DNA from: DASWHD01 sp036393335
GTDB lineage: Bacteria; CG2-30-53-67; CG2-30-70-394
Reading direction: 5' to 3'
DNA length: 21,724 bases
NCBI GenBank assembly: GCA_036393335.1
Contig: DASWHD010000176.1
Coordinates: 1-21,724, forward strand
Shown: piece after piece, positions 1-7,968 of the stretch
Position numbering within the stretch: position 1 is the first letter of the stretch
Layout of the letters: each line of letters starts with the position of its first letter
The notes under the pieces: generated by a model
What the model saw: only the letters and a program-made list of their open reading frames with translations
The model's database searches: none
Told to the model about the DNA's origin: nothing
Made by a program: the position numbers and the translations under genes

Positions 1-79
1 TCCAGCCTGGCAGGCCGCGGACATCGCCTGGGTCACTGCCGGGCCGTCCTCCGACCACCCGCCCCGGCGCAGCCATCTG

Positions 80-301
80 TGTCCGCATCCCGCCGGGAGG
101 TCGGCGAGACCGTGCAAACGCCCGTTGATCCTGGCTGGCCCACGGTAGGAGCCGATTCTATCGGCGACCCCATGTGGCAGGTCGCCGAAGGGATTCGACT
201 CCTACCCCGGACGAGGACCCGGCCAGGAGATGCGGCCTGCCTGCCGGCAGGCAGGGCGGTTGCGCGGGCGTAGCAGATTCATGGTGAGAAATGCGGGCTA
301 G
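80..301. repeat. Dispersed repeat element, degenerate copy with one intact terminal repeat
   Basis: Positions 282-301 read TGGTGAGAAATGCGGGCTAG, identical to the right terminal repeat of the element at 13046-13229. The two loci also share the inner stretch beginning GACGAGGACCCGGCCAGGAG (about 212-235 here) and a segment around GATCCTGGCTGGCCC (about 127-141). The left end here, near 80-95, is only a weak match to the terminal repeat, so the left boundary is approximate. The central part differs: this copy holds a REP pair, while the other holds an unrelated hairpin. The last codons and stop of the neighbouring chemoreceptor pseudogene fall inside the intact end, so the element probably inserted at, or replaced, the 3' end of that gene. 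No transposase is encoded. Confidence 0.6.
145..205. repeat. Inverted REP pair (BIME-like)
   Basis: GTAGGAGC at 145-152 leads into a small stem (CCGAT / ATCGG) and TCGGCGACC. After a short spacer, GGTCGCCGA and GACTCCTAC (197-205) give the mirror image. GTAGGAG-headed inverted pairs are the typical form of REP elements mobilised by RAYT (TnpA-REP) transposases in many proteobacteria. A second pair of the same head sequence is at 12847-12917. No RAYT gene is present in the window. Confidence 0.7.
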
Positions 302-1275
302 GGGCGATGGCGGGGACTGCGCCGTCGAGGCGGTAGCGTTGCATATGGCGATCCATCTCTCGCGCCCGCTCCGTGAGTGCATTGGCACTGGCCGCCACCT
401 CTTCGACCAGGGCCGCATTCTGCTGGGTGATGGTGTTCATCTGGCCGATGGCGTCGTTCACCGACACGATCCCCGCCGACTGCTCCTGGCTCGCCGCGCT
501 AATCTCCTCGACGAAGGCGCGCACCGCGCGCACCGAGTCCTGAATGCGCTGCAAGGCCGCGCCCGAGGCGTTCACCAGGCCAGTGCCCGCTTCCACCTTG
601 GCCGCCGCGTCCTGGATCAGCATCTTGATCTCGTGCGCGGCCTTGGCAGACCGTCGCGCCAGGTTGCGCACTTCCTTCGCGACCACCGCGAACCCGCTCC
701 CCTTCCATGCCGTGCACAGCCCGGCTGCTGCTCCCGTTGGCATAGGTGATGTTGTACTCGCGGTCGCACATCATCACGTTGACGGCGGCCGAATCGAGCG
801 CGGTCTTGTTGATCAACACGGCGGCATAGGAGTGGCGCAGGCTCTCGGTCACGCCGTTGAAGGCCGCCCCGAGCTGGCCGATCTCATCTCGCCGGCCCAT
901 TGCGACGCTGGCCGAGAGATCGCCGGAGGCTACCCGGTCGACGATCGCGACCATCTGGCGGAGGGCGGCGACCACCCACCTGCGCATCGCCTACCAGCAC
1001 GCCGTTGCGAAGCCTTCGTCAAAGCCGGGCGCCGCACGGGTGGTGGAGATGTCGGTGAGCCATTGCTGGACCTGAACGACGTGCAGCCGCATGTCCTTGG
1101 CCTTCAGCGCCAGGGCCGCGTACACGTCGCGGGTCTCCCGCGCGTGGGTCTGGACCGCAACGGCGGCGGCGGCGACTCGCTGGGTCAGCTCCCAGGCGAT
1201 GACAATCAACGTGCCCACCACGGCACCCATCCCCGCAAAGCCGAGGGCAACGGTCGTTCCCAGGGACTTGCTCAT
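279..1275 (-). pseudogene. Decayed methyl-accepting chemotaxis protein gene
   Basis: Three pieces of one chemoreceptor can be read. 1275-994 starts at ATG and encodes an N-terminal membrane segment plus the start of a sensor domain with the VQQWLTDIS motif. An in-frame TAG at 991-993 follows, then 987 to about 745 in the same frame encodes a HAMP-like stretch (VASGDLSASV, DEIGQLGAAFN) and the start of a PAS-like segment (NVMMCDREYNITYAN). About 743-279 is in a shifted frame and encodes the second half of the signalling domain (GFAVVAKEVRNLARRSA). Most of the periplasmic domain, the second membrane helix, most of the PAS domain and the first half of the cytoplasmic hairpin are missing. In an intact relative the protein would sense a ligand and control CheA. 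With a stop, a frameshift and at least two deletions it cannot make a receptor. The stop codon lies at the edge of a repeat element. Confidence 0.85.
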
Positions 1276-1543
1276 GAGCGTAGTGTTTCCGGAGGGTGGC
1301 GGGCTCGGGGCGCCGCCGGAGATGCAGTAATCAAAGGGCGATTCGCTACGCAGGGTGCCCGCACGGGCAGGGCTTGGGATCTGCCGGCACGTATCGGCTC
1401 GCCCGCCTCAACCGTGAGTCATGCCGCGTGACCGTTCCACCATGCCAGGCCGCGGGCGCGGAGGTCACCGGCGGCTGCCTTGCCTGAGCGGCGCTGGCTC
1501 CGTTAGTTTCGCCGTTCCGACCGGGCCCTTCAGGGCATCGCTA

Positions 1544-2671
1544 ATGACTCCCGACCCGCGCAAGAAAGCCGTGCCACCCGCCCCTGACCGCGCCCCTGTG
1601 TTGACCGATCTCCGGCGGCGCATCGATGCGCTGGACGATCAGATATTGACGCTCCTGAACCAGCGCGGTCGTCTCGTGCAGGAGGTCGGCGGGAACAAGG
1701 CGGCCGCCGGCGAGCAGATGTTTCACGTGCCGGAGCGTGAGGCCGAGATCCTCGAGCGGCTCGCGGAGGCCAACGCGGGCCCCCTGCCGGAGGAGGCCGT
1801 GCGGGTGATCTTCCGCGAGGTGATGTCCGCCTGCCTCGCCCTGGAGCGGCCGCTGCGCATCGCCCACCTCGGTCCGAACGGCACCTTTTCCCATCTGGCG
1901 GCGATGCGCCAGTTCGGCCGTTCCGCCGAGTTCCTCCCGTACGAGGACATCCCGGCCGTCTTCGCCGCCGTCGAGCGCGGCGAGGCCGATTACGGCGTGG
2001 TGCCAGTGGAGAACTCGACCGCCGGCATGGTGAGCACCACCCTCGATCTGGTGGTCGATTCCCCCCTCGTGGTGCACGGCGAGATCCTCATGGAAGTTCA
2101 CCACCAGCTCCTCGGGCGCGCGCCAGACCTCAGCGACGTGCGGGTGGTCTACTCCCATACCCAGGCCCTGGCGCAGTGCAACGACTGGCTGCGCCGCCAG
2201 CTCCCGGGGGCACGGCTGGAATCCGTCAGCTCCACCTCCCGCGCGGCGCAGCTTGCCGCCCAGGACGAGCACGCCGCGGCGGTGGCCAACGTGCTGGCCG
2301 CGGAGATCTATGGCCTGTCGATCCTGCGCAAGAACATCGAAGACGCGCGGGTCAACCAGACGCGGTTCTTCCTGCTCTCGGAGCGGCCGGCCGATCGCAC
2401 GGGCGAGGACCGCACCTCCCTGGTATTTGCCGTGAAGAACGAGTCCGGAGCCCTGGTCGACGCCCTCTCCGCCCTGGCCAAGGCGGGGATCAACATGACC
2501 AAGATCGAGTCGCGACCGTCGCGTCGTGGCACCTGGGAATACCACTTCTTCGTCGACTGCGAGGGCCATAAGGACGATCCGCGGGTGGGCGGCGCCCTGG
2601 AGAAGGTGGAGGAGCGCTGCCACTTCTTCCGCATCCTCGGCTCCTACCCGCGCGCCAAGGCGGTGTCGTAG
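1544..2671 (+). CDS. pheA: Bifunctional chorismate mutase / prephenate dehydratase (P-protein)
   Basis: This 375-residue protein converts chorismate to prephenate and then to phenylpyruvate for phenylalanine synthesis in the cytoplasm. Residues about 20-100 are an AroQ-type chorismate mutase (LRRRIDALDDQIL, VPEREAEIL). Residues 104-280 are prephenate dehydratase, with GPNGTFSHLAA near 110, the ENSTAGMVSTTLDL segment near 156 and the catalytic-site TRF at 273-275. Residues 292-371 are an ACT domain with GALV (302) and ESRP (322), the usual phenylalanine-binding motifs, so feedback inhibition by Phe is expected. The frame is open upstream to 1421, but the ATG at 1544 gives the family's usual length, and the 41 upstream codons look non-coding. 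hisC follows after 53 bp. No convincing promoter or attenuator was seen. Confidence 0.95.
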   Translation: MTPDPRKKAVPPAPDRAPVLTDLRRRIDALDDQILTLLNQRGRLVQEVGGNKAAAGEQMFHVPEREAEILERLAEANAGPLPEEAVRVIFREVMSACLALERPLRIAHLGPNGTFSHLAAMRQFGRSAEFLPYEDIPAVFAAVERGEADYGVVPVENSTAGMVSTTLDLVVDSPLVVHGEILMEVHHQLLGRAPDLSDVRVVYSHTQALAQCNDWLRRQLPGARLESVSSTSRAAQLAAQDEHAAAVANVLAAEIYGLSILRKNIEDARVNQTRFFLLSERPADRTGEDRTSLVFAVKNESGALVDALSALAKAGINMTKIESRPSRRGTWEYHFFVDCEGHKDDPRVGGALEKVEERCHFFRILGSYPRAKAVS

Positions 2672-2724
2672 GGCTGCGCCGCGTATCTCTACCCGCACGA
2701 GCCCTTGAACGACGTGAAACCACG

Positions 2725-3818
<1,094 letters not shown>

Positions 3819-3819
<1 letters not shown>

Positions 3820-4685
3820 TGGCCGCCGTTGCACCGCGCTTCGCGCGGGTCGCCATCGTCGGCGTCGGGCTGATCGGCGGCTCCCTGGCCATCGACTGCC
3901 GGGCCAACGGGAGCTGGGGGCGGATCGTGGGCATCGGCCGCAGCCAGGGGAACCTCGACGTCGCCCTCGAGCGCGGCCTGATCGACGAGGCGAGCCGCGA
4001 CCCGGCGGCGGCGGCCGGCTGCGACCTGGTGATCCTGGCGACGCCGGTGGCCTCCCTGGTGGCGATGGCGCGGCGTCTGACGCCCTACCTCTCCGCCGGC
4101 TGCCTGGTGATCGACGTGGGCAGCGTGAAGGGGACGCTGGCCGAGGAGATCCAGGCGGTGCTGCCGGCCGGCGTGCACTTCGTCGGTAGCCACCCGATCG
4201 CCGGCTCGGAGCGGGCGGGGGCGGCGGCCGCCCGGCCCGGGCTGTTCGTCGACGCCCACTGTATCGTCGTCCCGCCGGCCGGCGCCGACCCGGCGGCGGT
4301 CGCCCGGGTGGAGGCCCTGTGGCGCTCGGTGGGCGGACGGGTGATCTTCATGGACGGCGCCGACCACGACGGCCTGTTCGCCGCGGTCAGCCACCTGCCG
4401 CACGTGGTGGCGTACGCCCTCGCCACCACCGTCCTGGCGCGGGACGGCGAGCGCCGGCGCGGCTTCGCCGGCGCCGGCTTCCGCGATACCACGCGCATCG
4501 CCCGCTCCAGCCCGGAGATGTGGCGCGACATCTGTCTTCTCAACCGGAAGGCGGTCTTGCAGGAGATCGACTACTTTCAGACCCGGCTCGCGGCAATGCG
4601 CACGGCGCTCCGCGCCGGCGACGGCGACGCCCTGCTGGCCGCGTTCACCGCCGCTCGCGACGCCATCGAAGGCTCCCATGGGTAG
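3819..4685 (+). CDS. tyrA: Prephenate dehydrogenase
   Basis: This 288-residue enzyme oxidatively decarboxylates prephenate to 4-hydroxyphenylpyruvate for tyrosine synthesis. The N-terminal Rossmann fold has GVGLIGGSLA (GxGxxG at 15-20). GSHPIAGSE at 123-131 and SHLPH at 191-195 are the conserved histidine-containing active-site motifs of the TyrA family. The C-terminal part is the helical dimerisation domain, ending without an ACT domain, so the protein is the short, mono-functional form. The frame is open upstream to 3114, but that stretch lies inside hisC. The ATG at 3819 overlaps the hisC stop (ATGA) and gives the normal length. A 213-bp repeat-filled gap separates it from aroA. Confidence 0.94.
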
Positions 4686-4703
4686 GCCCTATTTCCGGCA
4701 GAT

Positions 4704-4880
4704 CTCCCCCTCCCCCCGGGAGGGGGCCGGGGGGCGGGCAGAAAAATCCATTCTCCGCGTAGCGGAGATCCCATCGCCCCCCCGCCCTCCGGGAGGGGCG
4801 GGGGGGAGGGCGTACGGGGCGAGCACTTCTCTGACGCCCACCGCCCCCACCCCATCCCTCCCCCGAGGGGGGAGGGGGCC
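4704..4880. repeat. GC-rich hairpin repeat cluster between tyrA and aroA
   Basis: Three copies of a C-run/G-run hairpin module are packed here: about 4704-4739, 4777-4813 and 4841-4880, the last in inverted orientation. Each has a C/T-rich arm, a G/A-rich arm and a following tract of the GGGGTGGGGGCG type. Between the first two lies a separate perfect stem, TCTCCGC-GTA-GCGGAGA, at 4752-4768. None is followed by a T tract, so these are not standard intrinsic terminators. Related modules occur at 6230-6434, 11113-11235 and, more diverged, about 17476-17600. Confidence 0.6.
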
Positions 4881-4898
4881 GCGAGGTACGAGGAACTC

Positions 4899-6209
4899 AT
4901 GACCTCCGACTGGCGAACTGCGTTCGGCTGGCGAATTCCGGCCGGGATCCAGGCCCGGGGCCGGGTGCGGGTGCCGGGGGACAAGTCGATCTCGCACCGC
5001 TCGGTGATCCTCACCTCCCTGGCCGAAGGCACCTCCCGCATCCGCGGCTTCCTCGCCGGCGAGGACTCCTTGTGCACGGCCCGCTCCTTCGCCCAGATGG
5101 GGGTCCGGATCGACGGCCTGGGGACCACGGAGCTGGTCGTCCACGGCGCCGGCCGCGGTGGCCTGCAAACGCCAACCGCCGACCTCGACATGGGCAACGC
5201 CGGCACCGGTATGCGCCTCATGGCCGGGACCCTGGCCGGTCAGGGGGTGGCGTGCACGATCACCGGCGACGCCTCCCTGCGCCGGCGCCCCATGCGGCGC
5301 ATCATCGAGCCCCTGCGCCAGATGGGGGCGCAGATCGCGGCGCAAGGCGCTGGGGACACGGCGCCTCTGCGTCTCACCCCGGCAACCCTGCACGGCATCG
5401 ACTATCGTTCGCCGGTGGCCAGCGCCCAGGTCAAGTCGTGCCTGCTCCTCGCCGGCCTCGGGGCCGGCGGGACGACCCGGGTCCACGAGCCGGCACTGTC
5501 CCGCGATCACACGGAGCGCATGCTGCCGCAGTTCGGGGTAGCGCTGGAGGTCCTCGCCGACGGTGCGGCCGTCGCCGGCGGTCAGACGCTGCGCGCCTGC
5601 GACATCGACGTGGCGGCGGATATCTCCTCGGCCGCCTTCTTTCTCGTCGCCGGCGCCCTCAGCGACGGCGCGACCCTCACGATCGAGGGGGTCGGCATCA
5701 ATCCCACGCGCACCGGCATCCTCGACTGCCTGGCGGCGATGGGGGCCGAGCTGACCATCGCCAACCAGCGTCCGCAGAGCGGCGAGCCGGTGGCGGACGT
5801 GACGGTGCGCGGTGGCGCCCTGCGCGGTACCGAGATCGGCGGTGAGCTGCTGCTGCGGGCGCTGGACGAGTTTCCGATCCTCGCCGTCGCCGCCGCCTTT
5901 GCGGACGGCACGACGGTGTTCCGCGACGCCCAGGAGTTGCGCGTCAAGGAGAGCGACCGCATCGCCGCCATGGAGGCGGCCCTGACTCGCATCGGCGCCG
6001 ACGTGCAGGCCCACCCCGACGGCATGACGGTCCGCGGCCGCCCCCGGCTCGCCGGGGGCCGCATCGCCAGCCGCGGCGACCACCGCGTCGCCATGGCCTT
6101 GGCGGTCGCGGCGAGCCGCTGCATGGGACCCGTGGAGGTGGAGGACGTGGCGTGTGTCGCCACCTCGTTCCCGGGCTTTCTCGAGCTGTTAGAGGAGGCC
6201 ACTCGATGA
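4899..6209 (+). CDS. aroA: 3-phosphoshikimate 1-carboxyvinyltransferase (EPSP synthase)
   Basis: This 436-residue enzyme joins phosphoenolpyruvate to shikimate-3-phosphate, the sixth step of the shikimate pathway. Motifs are VPGDKSISHR (26-34, with the phosphate-binding Lys29 and Ser30), GNAGTGMR (99-106, PEP loop), RRPMRRII near 129, DEFPILAVAAAFA (catalytic Asp region) and KESDR. The PEP loop has Gly where glyphosate-tolerant class II enzymes such as CP4 carry Ala, so the usual sensitive form is expected from this residue alone. The ATG at 4899 is preceded by GAGGAA at suitable spacing. The upstream gap is repeat-rich, so it is uncertain whether aroA is co-transcribed with tyrA. Confidence 0.95.
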   Translation: MTSDWRTAFGWRIPAGIQARGRVRVPGDKSISHRSVILTSLAEGTSRIRGFLAGEDSLCTARSFAQMGVRIDGLGTTELVVHGAGRGGLQTPTADLDMGNAGTGMRLMAGTLAGQGVACTITGDASLRRRPMRRIIEPLRQMGAQIAAQGAGDTAPLRLTPATLHGIDYRSPVASAQVKSCLLLAGLGAGGTTRVHEPALSRDHTERMLPQFGVALEVLADGAAVAGGQTLRACDIDVAADISSAAFFLVAGALSDGATLTIEGVGINPTRTGILDCLAAMGAELTIANQRPQSGEPVADVTVRGGALRGTEIGGELLLRALDEFPILAVAAAFADGTTVFRDAQELRVKESDRIAAMEAALTRIGADVQAHPDGMTVRGRPRLAGGRIASRGDHRVAMALAVAASRCMGPVEVEDVACVATSFPGFLELLEEATR

Positions 6210-6229
6210 GTCACCGGAAGGGACGTGCG

Positions 6230-6434
6230 CTCCCTCCCCCACCGGGGGAGGGCCGGGGTGGGGGCGTATGGAGCCGGCGCGTGATCTGGCCGCGTACCCG
6301 GCAAAGGGTTGCGCCGCGCGCCTGCGTTCCAACTGTCTCCCCGACCGCGAAGGTGCCAGAGGACGCACCACCGGCCATCGACCGATCGCTCACTCCCGAC
6401 GCCCTCCCCCAGACCCCCTCCCGGAGAGAGGGGG
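6230..6434. repeat. Paired GC-rich hairpin modules between aroA and cmk
   Basis: The left module at 6230-6272 begins CTCCCTCCCCC, folds with GGGGGAGGG and continues GGGGTGGGGGCGTATGGA. The right module at 6401-6434 (GCCCTCCCCC...CTCCCGGAG...GGGGGA) is its approximate inverted counterpart. The same pair, with the same GGGGCGTATGGA junction but a shorter spacer, is at 11113-11235. The spacer, 6273-6400, has no gene I can recognise. The repeat happens to be open in the cmk frame back to 6268, which would mislead start calling for cmk. Confidence 0.65.
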
Positions 6435-6468
6435 ATTTACGGTCGCCCCTTCGGCGCGGATCGATCCC

Positions 6469-7161
6469 ATGAGCGCGCCGCTGGTCATCGCCATCGACGG
6501 ACCGTCGGGGGTGGGCAAGTCGACCCTGGCACGGGGGCTCGCGGCCCACCTCGACATCCCGTACCTCGACACCGGCGCCATGTACCGCGCGGTGGGGGTC
6601 GCCGCCACGGCCGCCGGTCTCGACCTGGAGGATGAGGCGCACGTGGTCGCCGTGGCGGCGGCGATGCAGTTCGACTTCGCCCCGGGCCCACCGGCCGGGC
6701 GCTTGCGCGTCAATGGTCACGAGCCGGGAGACGAAATCCGCGACGAAGCGGCGGGGTATGCCGCGTCGCTGGTGTCGCGCCACCGCGCCGTGCGCGAGGT
6801 CTTGGTGGAGCAGCAGCGCCGCCTGGTCGCGGCCCGTGGTGGGGTGATGGAGGGACGAGACATCGGCACCGTGGTATTGCCCGACGCCCCGGTGAAGGTC
6901 TTCCTCACCGCCGACCTCGCGACCCGCGCCCGGCGCCGCCAGCGGCAACTGAGCGGGCGTGGCGCGGCCGGCGACCTCGAGAGCATCACCGCGGCGATCG
7001 CCGAGCGGGACGAGCGGGACGCCACCCGTGCCCACGCCCCGCTGATCGCCGCGCCCGACGCCATTCACCTCGACTCGGCGGGCCTCTCCACCGCCGAGGT
7101 CCTGGCACGGGTGGTGGAGCTGGTGGTGCAGCGGACCGGCCGGGGCGGAGGTGGCGGTTGA
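6469..7161 (+). CDS. cmk: Cytidylate kinase
   Basis: This 230-residue kinase phosphorylates CMP and dCMP with ATP in pyrimidine nucleotide recycling. The P-loop GPSGVGKST lies at residues 11-19. DTGAMYRAV (CMP-binding region), GRDIGTVVLPDA, and the basic lid stretch ARRRQRQL with the following ERDERD motif are all present. The ATG at 6469 begins the family's typical MxxPLVIAIDGPSG start. The 67 in-frame codons upstream are repeat sequence. The stop overlaps the TTG start of the next gene (TTGA), so the acyltransferase is probably translationally coupled. Confidence 0.95.
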   Translation: MSAPLVIAIDGPSGVGKSTLARGLAAHLDIPYLDTGAMYRAVGVAATAAGLDLEDEAHVVAVAAAMQFDFAPGPPAGRLRVNGHEPGDEIRDEAAGYAASLVSRHRAVREVLVEQQRRLVAARGGVMEGRDIGTVVLPDAPVKVFLTADLATRARRRQRQLSGRGAAGDLESITAAIAERDERDATRAHAPLIAAPDAIHLDSAGLSTAEVLARVVELVVQRTGRGGGGG

Positions 7162-7805
7162 CGGCGCAGCTCCTGTGGAAGATCGTCGGCCGCATCCTGT
7201 ACCGCACCTACTTCCGGGGACGGGTGGTGGGCCGCCAGCACGTCCCGGCCGAGGGCGGGGTGATCGTCGCCCCCAATCACATTAGCAACCTCGACCCACC
7301 CATCGTCGGCTGCCAGTTCTGGCGCCACCATTACACCGTCGGCAAGCGCGAGCTGTTCCGAGCGCCGCTCGCCGCCATGATCCTCCGGCAATGGGGCGCC
7401 CTCCCCGTGAATCGTAGCCGGCCGGGCAAGGAGCTGTTCGCCGACCTGGTAGGCTACCTGCAGGCCGGCGAGGCGCTGGTGCTCTTCCCGGAAGGGACCC
7501 GCAGTCGCGACGGCCGCCTCGGCAAGGCGCAGCGCGGCGTCGCCATGCTTGCCCTGGCGGCGCGGGTGCCGGTGGTGCCGGCGTTCGTCAAAGGGTCGCG
7601 CCGCGCCATGCCGCGCGGCGCCTACCTGCCGCGGCCCTTCCGGGTCACCGTCGCCTTCGGCCCGCCGATCTGGCCCGAGGACTTCACCCACCTCGTCGAT
7701 CGTCACGGCCGGCCGGTGAGCGATCGCCGGGCGCAGGAGGTCCTGACCGAACGGGTGATGGCCGCGATTCGCGGCTTGGCGCACGACCTCGGTGAGGAGG
7801 CGTGA
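7158..7805 (+). CDS. plsC: 1-acyl-sn-glycerol-3-phosphate acyltransferase family protein
   Basis: This 215-residue PlsC-domain protein is likely to acylate lysophosphatidic acid to phosphatidic acid at the inner membrane. Residues 41-46 (NHISNLD region) give the HX4D catalytic motif, and FPEGTRSRDG at 110-119 is the glycerol-3-phosphate binding motif. VPVVPAFVKG near 170 is the usual third block. The N-terminus has only a short hydrophobic segment. The proposed TTG at 7158 overlaps the cmk stop. In Geobacter-like genomes ispH often occupies the place between cmk and rpsA, so the acyltransferase here is a variation on that order. Exact acyl acceptor is not shown by the sequence. Confidence 0.88.
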   Translation: MTAQLLWKIVGRILYRTYFRGRVVGRQHVPAEGGVIVAPNHISNLDPPIVGCQFWRHHYTVGKRELFRAPLAAMILRQWGALPVNRSRPGKELFADLVGYLQAGEALVLFPEGTRSRDGRLGKAQRGVAMLALAARVPVVPAFVKGSRRAMPRGAYLPRPFRVTVAFGPPIWPEDFTHLVDRHGRPVSDRRAQEVLTERVMAAIRGLAHDLGEEA

Positions 7806-7860
7806 CCGAGCGGCTCAGTGCCACCGACGGGAGGGCGCGAAGGGTGCGTAGTCAGGACCG

Positions 7861-7889
7861 TGGACACGACCCGAACCCCTCTGTTAAAT
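7861..7889 (+). promoter_or_regulatory. Candidate sigma70-type promoter for rpsA
   Basis: TGGACA at 7861-7866 and TTAAAT at 7884-7889 are separated by 17 bp, close to the TTGACA/TATAAT consensus. They lie in a locally AT-richer patch in an otherwise GC-rich gap. Transcription would start near 7896, giving a leader of about 70 nt to the ATG at 7969. This is inferred from the pattern only. Confidence 0.4.
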
Positions 7890-7968
7890 AGCCGCTTTTA
7901 CCGTCGTCTTTTGTCTCACTCCTGTGATCCGGCCGTGTATGGATCCAACCCCAGCCCGAAAGAACCCC

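Noticed and set aside
1..78. Possible partial gene at the left edge on the minus strand
   Set aside because: A short open frame beginning VTQAMSAACQAG can be read off the edge, but it is too short to recognise or support.
544..1431. A 295-codon plus-strand open frame across the chemoreceptor region
   Set aside because: Composition is that of an antisense shadow, while the minus strand shows recognisable HAMP and signalling motifs.
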